Positions 20,671-29,477 of a stretch of DNA of 64,000 nt are shown one piece after another. The notes below the pieces were generated by a model. The model had not been told where the DNA came from, ran no database searches, and saw only the letters and a list, made by a program, of their open reading frames with translations. The number at the start of each line of letters is the position of its first letter. The first letter of the stretch is position 1. The DNA is taken from positions 13,525,597 to 13,589,596 of the forward strand of contig CM044964.1 in NCBI GenBank assembly GCA_024516035.1, read 5' to 3'. Made by a program: the position numbers and the translations under genes. The stretch comes from Bactericera cockerelli. Its lineage: Eukaryota > Arthropoda > Insecta > Hemiptera > Triozidae.

Positions 20671-21440
20671 CCGTATTTATGAACAGAAAATGCCGTCTGA
20701 GCAATTTCTCAAGCAAGGTATTGGCCAAGGTATTAGTACTAGAGGAAATCATGCTTCAGACCCTGCTGAGACTTCTTTTTTACTTTCCTTATCCTATAAT
20801 AAGGAAAGTATTGTATTCGTCGAAAATTTGACCTACCCAGTTTTTCACATTTCTGGACGAATCATAGCCTCAGGATACCAAAAAAGTTGTTTTCAGCCAT
20901 TGGTCCGTGCGTCTGTCTGTCTGTCTGTGTGTGAACAGGATATCTCAAGAACGGTAAGGGCTAGAGACTTGAAATTTGGTATGCGAATTAATTTTATACA
21001 CCAGACGAACCACAAAACTTTTGGTTTAAATCGGCCGTAAAATGCGGCCGCAGGGCCGCAAATATTGGCCGCAAGCGCCGCTTCTATGAATTGGTTAAAG
21101 ATACAAAAAAAGTTAGAGAAAAACATTTTCTTAAATTAAAAAAATAATAGGGGTCTCTTCTTATCATTTTTTTGATATCTTGAACTTTTTGGACCTCGGC
21201 CCTAATTTACCGGTATTTTGGGGGGGACCCGCTTTGACTAACTTTTTTATTATTCATGCTAGATGGGGATTGTGACATATCAAATCCAATGATTTTGAGA
21301 TGCTGATTACGAATTTGGCTTTGATTTTTAGCTAACTGTGTTACCTTTGAGTCACCAGTGGCTTTTGGTCCTTTTCCCATTCCTAATATGATAAGGAAAG
21401 TCGTGTTATCTTTACACCAGATTTTTTGTTCATAAATACG
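20671..21440 (+). mobile_element. Foldback MITE K, copy 2, split by repeat R
   Basis: The left arm starts CCGTATTTATGAACAGAAAATGCC and the right end is TGTTCATAAATACG near 21428-21441. Between them is the arm mate GCTTCAGACCCTGCTGAGAC at about 20753-20772, after which repeat R (20780-21426) interrupts the right arm. Without R the MITE would be about 120 bp with arms of about 45 bp. It lies inside SINE A. Confidence 0.7.
20780..21426 (+). repeat. Repeat R, near full copy (forward)
   Basis: About 650 bp starting TTTACTTTCCTTATCC and ending near ACACCAGATTTTT. It carries the same landmarks as the copy at 19682-20335 in opposite order. Starts with a near-palindrome (CTTTCCTTAT / ATAAGGAAAG), and the ATAAGGAAAG word recurs near the 3' end. 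Class unknown; possibly a non-autonomous DNA element or Helitron-like repeat. Confidence 0.85.
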
Positions 21441-21447
21441 ACTGCCA

Positions 21448-21576
21448 GAGTCTTATTATTATGTGGTCACAAACTCAAATTAATGAGGAAAATTTCAGGC
21501 ACTGGGTGGGATTCGAACCAACGAATCCCTACGCTACCTGGATTACCAGACTAGCGCGTTAGCCACTTGACTACAG
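21448..21576 (-). mobile_element. SINE A copy, head half (split by insertion)
   Basis: Continuation of the SINE A at 20583. It reads AGAGTCTTATTATTATGTGG, the reversed B-box GGGATTCGAACC, then the AGCGTAGGG mate and the A-box region, ending at CCACTTGACTA. The outermost head bases are lost where the sequence CAGGGTTATACCT begins. Confidence 0.8.
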
Positions 21577-21586
21577 GGTTATACCT

Positions 21587-21669
21587 TTTTTTGTTGTTGT
21601 AAGATCCCTCCATCCACCCCTGTTGGGCGATTGAAAGGGGGCACCTGCTGGCAATAGCCTCAATCCCCC
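21587..21669 (-). mobile_element. 83-bp retroposed insert with 14-bp target duplication
   Basis: Flanked by perfect direct repeats ACAGGGTTATACCT at 21573-21586 and 21670-21683. The insert starts with TTTTTTTGTTGTTG, i.e. a poly-A-like tail on the minus strand, and is otherwise GC-rich. These are the marks of LINE-type target-primed insertion of a short or 5'-truncated RNA. I do not recognise the source; it could be the end of a LINE or SINE family not otherwise seen here. Confidence 0.8.
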
Positions 21670-22080
21670 ACAGGGTTATACCTGTATCTACTATGGAATC
21701 TATGGATTAGGAGGGAGTCACACCTTTACAAACAAAAAATCAGTTAGTGGTGAAGCCATTGGCCACCTCCAACACAGAAGCACAAAATTTGATGAACTTA
21801 TGGCCTAAGTCTTGTTTCTAAAGGTTCAAAAAAGATTGGAATGTTCAGAAAGTTGAGGCGTAAGCGGCTTTGCTTTTACTTCTCTTCGTACATTTGTAAC
21901 AAAGTTTTGTAGTCGTCTTTCAGATGTATTTTACTCTTCCTATTGTCCTTTATTTTTATCTTCTGACTATGTAAAACCTTTATGGATGTATGTGAAGGGT
22001 AAAATTAGGATTTTTTTAAACTAAAAAGAAGTCGTTCTGTTTTTCGAGGGAAATGTTTTTCTCCCGAAGGGAAGCTTACA

Positions 22081-22294
22081 TGTGTACTGGTAGTCAAGTG
22101 GTTAAAGCGCTAGTCTGGTAATCCAGGTAGCGTAGGGATCCCTTGGTTTAAATCCCTTTCAGTGCATGAATTTTTCCTCATAAATTTGAGTTTGAGACCA
22201 CATAACAATAAGACTCTGAGGGTTAGGTGGTAGAAAATGCTTTGAGCATTAACCTCGTCTGGTGGTTATCTTTCACTAAATAGTGTTATTATAA
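22081..22294 (+). mobile_element. SINE A, full-length copy
   Basis: Head with A-box-like AGTCAAGTGGTTA, GTCTGGTAATCCAGG stem and a mutated B-box (GGTTTAAATCC). The body carries GACTCTGAGGGTTAGGTGG and the GCTTTGAGCATTAACCTCG block, ending CACTAAATAGTGTTATT. About 214 bp. Confidence 0.85.
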
Positions 22295-22924
22295 AACCAA
22301 AGTTGCTCAGGAGGTTATGAAACGTACAGAAATATGAAATAATAGTAATGATCTGCATGGCGACCAAAAAACCTTTCATATTTTTTAACGCACTCATTAT
22401 AAAAAAAATGTCATTAGGAATCAATGAATCTTCTTTTCTTGACCTGTCTCCATACCTACTTGGTGTTGGCGAAGTTATGGGGTTTTCTGGATATCTAAAA
22501 CACTACATCTTTTTTTTTAATAAACATGGTTTTTTATATGTATATTTATATATAAAATATTTATCCCATAAAATACTGCTGTTTGACTGCTGGAGTAAAG
22601 GGACTTTTCAGTCTTACCTCGGCAGTATAAACAAGGTATATTCTATTAGATTCTATACAGTTTGGAAACCCCTTTCTTACTTTACCGTACATTAAACAGA
22701 GGGTAAATTTATCATCCCTAAGAGACCTTTGATTAAATTTTGCCTCAATTCCCTTTGTACCTTCGCCATTATTGCATATGCTTGTTCTTCTAACCTACCC
22801 TTATGTGATTCTACTTCTACCAGTACCGTGGACGTAGTGGTTTATTACTCCAACGCAGTCCTATGTGTACCTACCCTTATGTGTACCTAGTACCAGTATC
22901 TTAGGTCAACGCACTTTTATGTGT

Positions 22925-23462
22925 ACATAACCTCTCTCTCTTTCTCTCTCTCTCTCTCTCCTCGCTTATTCTTTCTGAATAAGTTCATTTCCTTCGTACC
23001 TTCTTTTTTTCTCTCTCTCTCTCTTTTATGCTTTCTTTAGTTCATTTCCTTCGTGCCTTTCCTTTTTTCTCTCTCTCTCTCTTTTATTCTTTCTCTAGTT
23101 CATTCCCTTCTTACCTTTCCTTTTCTTTCTCTCCCTCTCTCTCTTTCGCTCTCTCTCTTATTCTTTCTTTAGTTCATTTCCTTACCTTTTCTTTCTCTCT
23201 CTCTCTCTTATTCTTTCTTTAGTTCATTTCCTTCGTACCTTTCCTTTTCTTTCTCTCTCTTATTCTTTCTTTAATTCATTTCTTTCGTACCTTTAATTTC
23301 CTTTCTTTCTTTTATTCTTTCTTTAGTTCATTTCCTTCGTACTTTTCCTTTTTTTTCTCTCTTATTCTTTCTTTAGTTCATTTCCTTCGTAATAACTTTC
23401 CTTATTTTTCTGTCTCTCTCACTTATTCTTTCTTTAGTTCATTTCCTTCTCACCTTTCCCTT

Positions 23463-23502
<40 letters not shown>

Positions 23503-23565
23503 CCTCTCTTTTATTCTTTCTTTAGTTCATTCCCTATATAACTTTCCTTTTCTTTCTCTCTCTCT
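22925..23565 (+). repeat. CT-rich minisatellite, about 60-bp unit
   Basis: About ten copies of TTCTTTCTTTAGTTCATTTCC followed by TTCGTACCTTTCC and a variable CT run. Unit length varies (50-70 bp) because of the microsatellite portion. CT-rich sequence without the unit continues to about 23760. Confidence 0.85.
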
Positions 23566-23964
23566 CTTTCTCCGTTTATCCGTCATTTTTATTCTTCCCT
23601 CTTCCTCCTTGTTATCTGCCCCACTCTCTCCTTCTCTTCTTCATTTCTTTCCTACCTCCAGCTTTCTCTCCCTCTATATCTCCTTTCTTTACCTCCTCCT
23701 TTTCTACTTCCCTTCTTACCCATCTTTCTGTCTTCTCTCTCGTTTCCTTGTGCTCCCATTTCCACAGTTTTCCTCTTGAAATATTTCCTTGCCACTCGCT
23801 GTTGTCAGTACATTTCCAATTTCCTCTTCCCAGTCATAAATTTCCTTCCTCTCTAACCTCCCAGCACTTATTTATGAACAGAACTGCTTACTTTACGAAC
23901 CTTTTTTCTCAACAGAATGAGTGATTCCAACGTGCTAATGAACAAAATGATTTAATTATTAATG

Positions 23965-24130
23965 GCCGACCTCCGTGGCTGAGTGGTTAAGAGCATTAGT
24001 TGCTGACCCGGAGGTTGCGGGTTCGAATCCCGGCCAGAGCGGAAAATTCCAGCTGATATTTTCCGATTCCGGATTGGCATGCATGGATATAAAGGTAAAG
24101 TGCCCTGCAATAATGCGAAAGCGGTTCCGG
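23965..24130 (+). mobile_element. SINE B copy
   Basis: tRNA-derived head: GCCGACCTCCGTGGC, A-box TGAGTGGTTAAGAGC, B-box GGTTCGAATCCC. The body has TTCCGGATTGGCATGCATGG and GCCCTGCAATAATGCGAAAG. The usual GCACAACTACCTTTT end is missing after GGTTCCGG. Confidence 0.85.
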
Positions 24131-24680
24131 ATAAGATCCCTCTCTAGATCGCCAAGGACAGGGATTAGTAGAGGAAGGTCTTGCCAGTATACGTACAATA
24201 ATTATGCACTTACATATACATGTCTGCACTACATACCCGTACATACGTAAGTGCATACATACATATAAGACACGTGTTCCTTTCAAATGCATTCCAAAGA
24301 AACATTCGTTTTATGCATCTTTCCCTTGAAAATAAACTCGTGAAAAATGCATGTACAATATTTACGAAATACATAGTAAAAAAAGCTGTATTGTATAAAT
24401 TAAATAAGAAACAAGACGAAAGAACAGTGCATATTGTAAAGTTTATCTACAATTCCCCGAGCAACGTCGCTTACAAAGGAAGATGTCTGGCGAATGAGAA
24501 GAAGAAAAACACAACTTGCCCTATTTCGACAAGTTAAACAGAGCACTATATTTTATTATGTTTTAACTTTATTAGAAGAATTCATACATTTCTTTTACTT
24601 TACATCTGAGTATAACTATTGTATAGATGTCGAAACTATTAGGTATTGCAGCGTTTTCTTTTTTCCAACTCTGTTTTTTG

Positions 24681-24808
24681 GTGCACTGGTAGTCAAGTGG
24701 TTAACGCGCTAGTCTGGTAATCCAGGTAGCGTAGGGATCCGTTGGTTCGAATCCCACCCAGTGCACGATAATACTCTTTATTGCACTAAAGAGTATTATT
24801 ATTATTAT
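24681..24808 (+). mobile_element. SINE A, intact head with shortened body
   Basis: The best head of the family: GTGCACTGGTAGTCAAGTGG, GCGCTAGTCTGGTAATCC and B-box GGTTCGAATCCC. Most of the body is missing, so the head passes almost directly to CACTAAAGAGTATTATTATT. It may be a shorter subfamily or a deletion. Confidence 0.85.
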
Positions 24809-24989
24809 ACATTATGTTATGCAAAGTGTATTTATTTCTGTACGCTGTTTATTTAATCTCTTTATTTATTTTTATTTGTTAGCTTAACGTCACTTCAACA
24901 TCTTGGTCATGAAATATCTAATACAACTTCTCACTTTTCTGTTTATACTGATTTTACTGAATAATATATTAACCGTGATATTAACGGCT

Positions 24990-25074
24990 ACGAAAAAAAA
25001 GGCTGTGAAACACTCATCTTTTTTTTGTAAAAAAAAAGACCTATTACCTACATGGAACTGATCAGAGACAGTTC
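24990..25074 (+). repeat. Chimeric unit: SINE C tail plus degenerate exon-2 piece
   Basis: AAGGCTGTGAAACACTCATC is the 3' tail of SINE C. It is followed by an A-run and then GACCTATT ... CATGGAACTGATCAGAGACA, a degraded copy of PDE11 exon 2 (GACCTGTTCATGGAGCTGAT at 26611-26630). The same chimera recurs at 26375-26445, so this unit was duplicated about 1.4 kb apart. Confidence 0.7.
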
Positions 25075-25761
25075 AAGATTCTATTCCACAGCTTATATCA
25101 ATTCAATTCAATTCTATTCCACAGTTCATTCCAATTGCATTCTATTCCACAGATTATTTCAAGTCAATTCAATTCTATTCCACAGTTCATTCCAATTCCA
25201 TTCTATTCCACAGCCGCCCCAGAGCCTATTTCAATTCAATTCCATTCTATTCGACAGCCTATTTCTATTCCACAACCTATTTCAATTCAATTCCATTCTA
25301 TTCCACAGCCTATTTCTATTCCACAACCTATTTCAATTCAATTCCATTCTATTCCACAGCCTATTTCTATTCCACAACCTATTTCAATTCAATTCCATTC
25401 TATACCAAAACCTATTTCAATTCAATTCCATTCTATTCCACAACCTATTTCAATTCAATTCCATTCTATTCTACAGCTTATTTCAATTCAATTCACTTCT
25501 ATTTCACAGCCTATTTCAATTCCACTCTCTTACACAGCCTATTTCAATTCCATTCTCTTCCACAGCCTATTTCAATTCCACTCTATTCCACAGACTATTT
25601 CAATTCAATTCTATTCCACAGCCTATTTCAATTCCATTCTATTCCACTGCCTATTTCAATTCACTTCTATTGCACACTTCATTTCAATTCAATTCTATTT
25701 CACAGCCTATTCCAATTCAATTCTATTCCACAGACTATTTCAATTCCAATATATTACCCAT

Positions 25762-25835
25762 GCCTCGGGAAAATTGAAACAACAGCTGAATCTATTGAAC
25801 GAAGGAGACCTATTAAGTAGATCTGATCGAAAACA
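25762..25835 (+). pseudogene. Degenerate partial copy of PDE11 exon 2
   Basis: CCTCGGGAAAATTGAAACA and onwards aligns with exon 2 from 26574 (TCTCGGGAGAATGGAAACA). The encoded peptide would read G-K-L-K-Q-Q-L-N-L-L-N-E-G-D-L-L against [16 protein letters not shown] in the real exon. After about 60 bp similarity fades into AGTTCAATATTC and the acceptor satellite. It lacks the rest of GAF-A. Whether it is ever spliced in is unknown. Confidence 0.8.
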
Positions 25836-26155
25836 GTTCAATATTCTATTCCACAGCTTATTTCAAGTCTATTCCATTCAATTCTATTCTACAGCCTATT
25901 TCAATTAACTTCTATTCCAGAGTTCATTTCAATTCCACTCTGTTCCACAGCCTATTTCAATTAACTTCTATTCCAGAATTCATTTCAATTCCATTCTATT
26001 CCACAGTCTATTTCAATTAACTTCTATTCCAGAGTTCATTTCAATTCACTTCTATTCCACAGCCTATTTCAATTTACTTCTATTCCACAGCCTATTCCAC
26101 TTAATTTTTATTCCACAGTATATTTCAATTCCATTTTATTCCACAGCCTATTTTT

Positions 26156-26195
26156 CCCACCTTCAGCACAAGATTTTTTATCTTTTGAAGGTGGG
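26156..26195 (+). other. Perfect 10-bp hairpin inside the satellite
   Basis: CCCACCTTCA (26156-26165) and TGAAGGTGGG (26186-26195) are exact inverted mates around a 20-nt loop that itself has the nested pair AAGAT / ATCTT. The surrounding 26152-26268 is not acceptor satellite. Confidence 0.7.
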
Positions 26196-26374
26196 TATAT
26201 ATACCCTTATTGTTTGTTGAAGATGTTATAATGAAATATAAATACATGGAAACTTAAAAAAAAATCACTTCTATTCCACAGCCTATTTCAATTCAATTCT
26301 ATTCCACAGCCTATTTCAATTCACTTCTATTTCACAGTCCATTTCAATTCCATTCTATTCCACAGCCTATTTCG

Positions 26375-26445
26375 ATAAAAAAGGCTGTGAACACACTCAT
26401 CTTTAAAAAAAGACCTATTAAATGGATCAAAGACAGTTCAATATT
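26375..26445 (+). repeat. Second chimeric unit: SINE C tail plus exon-2 piece
   Basis: AAAAAAGGCTGTGAACACACTCATC, an A-run, then GACCTATTAAATGGATCAAAGACAGTTCAATATTC. It pairs with 24990-25074 and 25805-25850, showing that SINE tail, exon fragment and acceptor unit were copied together. Confidence 0.7.
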
Positions 26446-26555
26446 CTATTCCACAGCCTATTCCAATTCACTTCTATTCCACAGCTTATTTCAATTCAAT
26501 TCAATTCTATTCCATTTTATTCCACAGCTTATTCCAATTCCACTCTCTTCCACAG

Positions 26556-26794
26556 CCGCCCCCGAGTCTCGGGAGAATGGAAACAGCAGCTGAACCTCCT
26601 GGATGAGGGCGACCTGTTCATGGAGCTGATCAAGGACATCTCCAACGAGCTGGACATAGACGTCCTGTGCCACAAGATCCTGGTCAATGTGGGCCTCCTG
26701 ACGCGGGCAGACCGGGGCTCCCTGTTCCTGGCCAAGGGGTCGCCCGACAAGCGCTATCTGGTGGCCAAACTGTTCGACGTTACCGTGGATACCG
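26556..26794 (+). CDS. Pde11: PDE11-like phosphodiesterase, second coding exon (GAF-A, part 1)
   Basis: Acceptor TTCCACAG|CCGCC, donor ACCG|GTGAGT. The first base completes the Ser codon split from exon 1; it ends in phase 1. About 79 full codons. It starts [15 protein letters not shown], then L-C-H-K-I-L-V-N-V, then the strongly conserved [11 protein letters not shown], and Y-L-V-A-K-L-F-D-V. In PDE families these strands and helices build the cyclic-nucleotide pocket that controls the catalytic domain allosterically. The match to insect PDE11 is close; PDE5 or PDE6 relatives are a less likely reading. GC content far exceeds the flanking introns. The intron before it ends in the acceptor satellite. 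Confidence 0.9.
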
Positions 26795-26964
26795 GTGAGT
26801 CAACAAACATTTAAAATAGTATTCTACCATATAAAACAAATTTGAAGAAAATCGGTTAAGCGGTTTTGGAGATACAAGTGATTCAGTATAAAATCTCAAA
26901 ATTGACACGTGTATACAATGTGAAACAATCACGAGGAAGTATTGTGTCCACAATTGGCAGTGTT

Positions 26965-27185
26965 TTTAGTTTTGCGGCCCTACACAGACTGGGTGCCATT
27001 AATGTGAGTAGCTGGTACGATTCCCAGCGAATGGTAACACGCCCGCCCTGATTGTGACGTTAAAAGCAAGTCGTTAGCTTTAGGAAGGTCATCCAGCTGT
27101 AAAAAAAAATGTGCTCAACCCTACCAACCTCAACCATGAGGTTGAACAGTGTCGACCCCAATAGCACCATAAGCGAATATAGGAT
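26965..27185 (+). mobile_element. SINE F, 3' two-thirds
   Basis: Matches the fuller reversed copy at 47103-47462: GGCCCTACACAGACTGGGTG, AGCTGGTACGATTCCCAGCG, GGAAGGTCATCCAGCTGTAAA, CAACCTCAACCATGAGGTTG. The tRNA-like head is missing. It lies 170 bp after exon 2. Confidence 0.8.
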
Positions 27186-27208
27186 AAAGGCAAGGGAGAT
27201 ATACATAT

Positions 27209-27290
27209 AATAATACTCTTTAGTGGAAGGTTGCCACCTAACCCTAAGAGTCTAATTATTATGTGGTTACATACTCAGATCATCAAGGAT
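27209..27290 (-). mobile_element. SINE A tail fragment
   Basis: Reversed ACTCTTTAGTGGAAGGTTGCC, CACCTAACCCTAAGAGTCT and TTATTATGTGGTTACA, with an internal deletion of the TTAACCTCG block. No head. Confidence 0.65.
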
Positions 27291-27414
27291 CATTGTTTAC
27301 ATTACAAGTTTATCGCCTTAAACCCATCGACTACCCATGCAAAAAATATATTTTTTTGCTCAAATTCATAACCTATTTCTGTTCAATTCATAACCTCCTG
27401 AGCAACTTTGGTTT

Positions 27415-27512
27415 TGTGTCTGTCTGTCGGTCTTTTTTTGTTCTTAAATTGTTTTTTGTTTGTTTTGTTTTTGGTTTGTTTTTTGTTTTGTTTTGTTTTT
27501 TTTTTTTATGTG
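27415..27512 (+). repeat. T/G microsatellite (TTTTG-type)
   Basis: Imperfect run of TTTTG, TTTGTTT and TTTTTGG words, with a poly-T end near 27496-27508. Simple repeat only. Confidence 0.75.
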
Positions 27513-27793
27513 CAAGCCTGCACAAATCGGCCACTTTGATGACTAAAATAATAGTGTTAAGTTTGGGAATTTGATTTGATTGTCTTTTATTTGAAAAGGA
27601 CTTGCTCTGAACAGCATGTAAATTCCGCCATTCGCATCACATAAGTCTCATTACGCTCCCTACATTAATTTCACCGGGACACCTTCAAGCACCTTGCAAA
27701 AAGTAATTTAAAATTATTTATTTGCAGTGGGAAAATAAACTGCAAAGTTCTGAACACACGACTAGTGAAGTTGGAATAAGTTATTTGGGGGAA

Positions 27794-28213
27794 ACTTGAG
27801 TGTAGTATGTAACTATGTACTTGAGTGTAGTATGTACCTATCTACTTGAGTGTAGTATGTGTATGTAACTATGCACTTGAGTGTAGTATGTACCTATGTA
27901 CTTGAGTGTAGTATGTACCTATGTACTTGAGTGTAGTATGTACCTATGTACTTGAGTGTAGTATGTAACTAAGCACTTGAGTGTAGTATGTGTATGTAAC
28001 TATGTACTTGAGTGTAGTATGTCTATGTACCTATGTACTTGAGTGTAGTATGTACCTATGTACTTGAGTGTAGTATGTAACTAATGTACTTGAGTGTAGT
28101 ATGTACCTATGTACTTGAGTGTAGTATGTACCTATGTACTTGAGTGTAGTATGTACCTATGTACTTGAGTGTAGTATGTAACTATGTACTTGAGTGTAGT
28201 ATGTAACTATGTA
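27794..28213 (+). repeat. 25-bp minisatellite, 16 copies
   Basis: Sixteen occurrences of CTTGAGTGTAGTATGTACCTATGTA with unit lengths of 25-31 bp (some with an extra GTATGT). Variation is mainly aacta/accta and small insertions. Stop codons in the unit exclude coding. Confidence 0.9.
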
Positions 28214-28214
28214 A

Positions 28215-28292
28215 AATCCTGCTTCAACCGAGAATCGAACGCAGGATCTCTGGACCATGGGCAGTAGTCACAACCATTACCCCACGGAGATG
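28215..28292 (-). mobile_element. SINE F head-like fragment
   Basis: Reversed tRNA-like head: GAGAATCGAACGCAGGATCTCTGGAC followed by GGGCAGTAGTCACAACCATTACCCCACGGAG. The latter block matches the head of SINE F at 47425-47458. The body is absent here. Confidence 0.6.
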
Positions 28293-28684
28293 CGTAATCT
28301 GACTGACATGGATTTGAGAATGATTAATTCAAATACCCAATAAAAAACAGCATTTATACTGAATAATTTGAGTCAAACTCACAACTCTTCACGCAAGCTG
28401 TTAGAATAATTTTCCAGTCCAATTTGTTAAATGCAAAGGAAACTTAAAAGCAACTTTTAGTCTAATAATATCCATATTAAGTTACTTTAAGCTCTTAGTC
28501 ATTTTACTATACAGGGTGATCATAAAAAATTAACATTTAAATCTTAACTAAACCGTAATAAAATATATTCCAACTATAAAAAAAAAACAAAAAAAAAAAA
28601 ACAAACAAAGAAAGAGAGAAAATAGATACCAACCAGGACATTCGAATTTAAAAAGTTTTCATATTTGTGAGAATTAACAGTAAT

Positions 28685-28740
28685 ACTTGCTGAACTTGGG
28701 ACTCGAACCACCGAGCTCCAGGTTACGAGTCCGCCCTTAA
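28685..28740 (-). mobile_element. SINE G head fragment
   Basis: GGGACTCGAACCACCGAGCTCCAGGTTACGAGTCCGCC resembles the reversed head of SINE G at 53745-53795. It directly abuts the SINE A copy that follows. Confidence 0.5.
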
Positions 28741-28741
28741 C

Positions 28742-28965
28742 AAATAATAATACTATTTAGGTATAGTGGCAGGTACCTAACCACCAAGCGAGGGTAATGC
28801 TCAAAGCACTTGCTACCACCTAACCATCAGTCTTATTTTTATGTGGTCACATATTCACATTAATGAGTAAAAAATCATGCATTGGGTGGGATTAGACCCA
28901 AACAAACCTACGCTAACTGGATTACCAGACTAAGCGCCTTAACCACTTGACTATTCAAGGCGCCT
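28742..28965 (-). mobile_element. SINE A, near full copy (reversed)
   Basis: From the AATAATAATACTATTTAGG tail through CTACCACCTAACCATCAGTC and TGTGGTCACATATTCACATTAATGAG to the reversed head (TGGGTGGGATTAGACC, ACGCTAACTGGATTACCAGAC, CCACTTGACTA). The B-box is mutated. Confidence 0.8.
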
Positions 28966-29261
28966 TAACGATCGGGCTGCTGAGCTTGGTTGAATTAAAA
29001 CGTACTTTTATCCTACCCAGTATAAACTTAAAAGTAACAATATTAATAATATTATTATTATCATTATGAGGATGAGCTTACAAACATTCCATTTCTCAAG
29101 CTAATTTCACATGACAAATGTCACAAAGCTTTCATGACTTTCATGTCCTTGCGAAGAAAAGTATGTCACAGAAAAAATTTGTGACTTAGTCATATTAATC
29201 AGTTAGTCATATTAATCATTTTAATTTTGTCATAATATTTTTTAACTTTGTCATTAAAAAA

Positions 29262-29328
29262 AAACTGGATAGGTCAAATTTTCGACGAATATAATACTTT
29301 CCTTACTATAGGATGAGGAAAGTAAAAA
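29262..29328 (-). repeat. Repeat R, 5' terminal fragment (reversed)
   Basis: GGTCAAATTTTCGACGAAT, AATACTTTCCTTACTATAGG and GAGGAAAGTAAAA, the reversed first 65 bp of repeat R. As at 12537, only this end is present. Confidence 0.8.
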
Positions 29329-29477
29329 TGTCATAAAAAAAGAAGCTCGGTAGCCTGAGTTTGAATCCCGGTGTGGGTAAAGCTTTCTATCCCTTGGTAG
29401 AACATTTTCTACTCAGCTTCGTACTGAACGAAAGCTCGCTGATGAGACCATAATACGAATTAAAATAGTTATGAGCG

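Larger units (their letters stand above)
25075..26552 (+). repeat. Minisatellite of splice-acceptor-like units before exon 2
   Basis: Dozens of copies of TTCTATTCCACAGC(C/T)TATTTCAATTCAA with unit sizes of about 20-60 bp. Each unit carries TTCCACAG, the same acceptor that ends the intron at 26555 (CTCTTCCACAG|CCGCCCC). One unit at 25204-25217 continues as CCGCCCCAGAGCC, the exon-2 start. Degenerate exon-2 stretches lie at 25762-25830 and 26408-26430. It is interrupted at 26152-26268 by a hairpin-bearing segment. The 241- and 257-codon frames across the array arise from stop-free units and are not genes by themselves. Confidence 0.9.

Noticed and set aside
23965..24130. tRNA gene candidate (A- and B-boxes present)
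   Set aside because: The same head is followed by the same body in at least six places, so it is a SINE and not a tRNA gene. The same reasoning applies to families A, C, D, F and G.
25052..25908. Open frames of 241 and 257 codons with Ile/Gln/Phe/His repeats
   Set aside because: They follow stop-free units of the acceptor minisatellite in two frames at once; no independent gene evidence.
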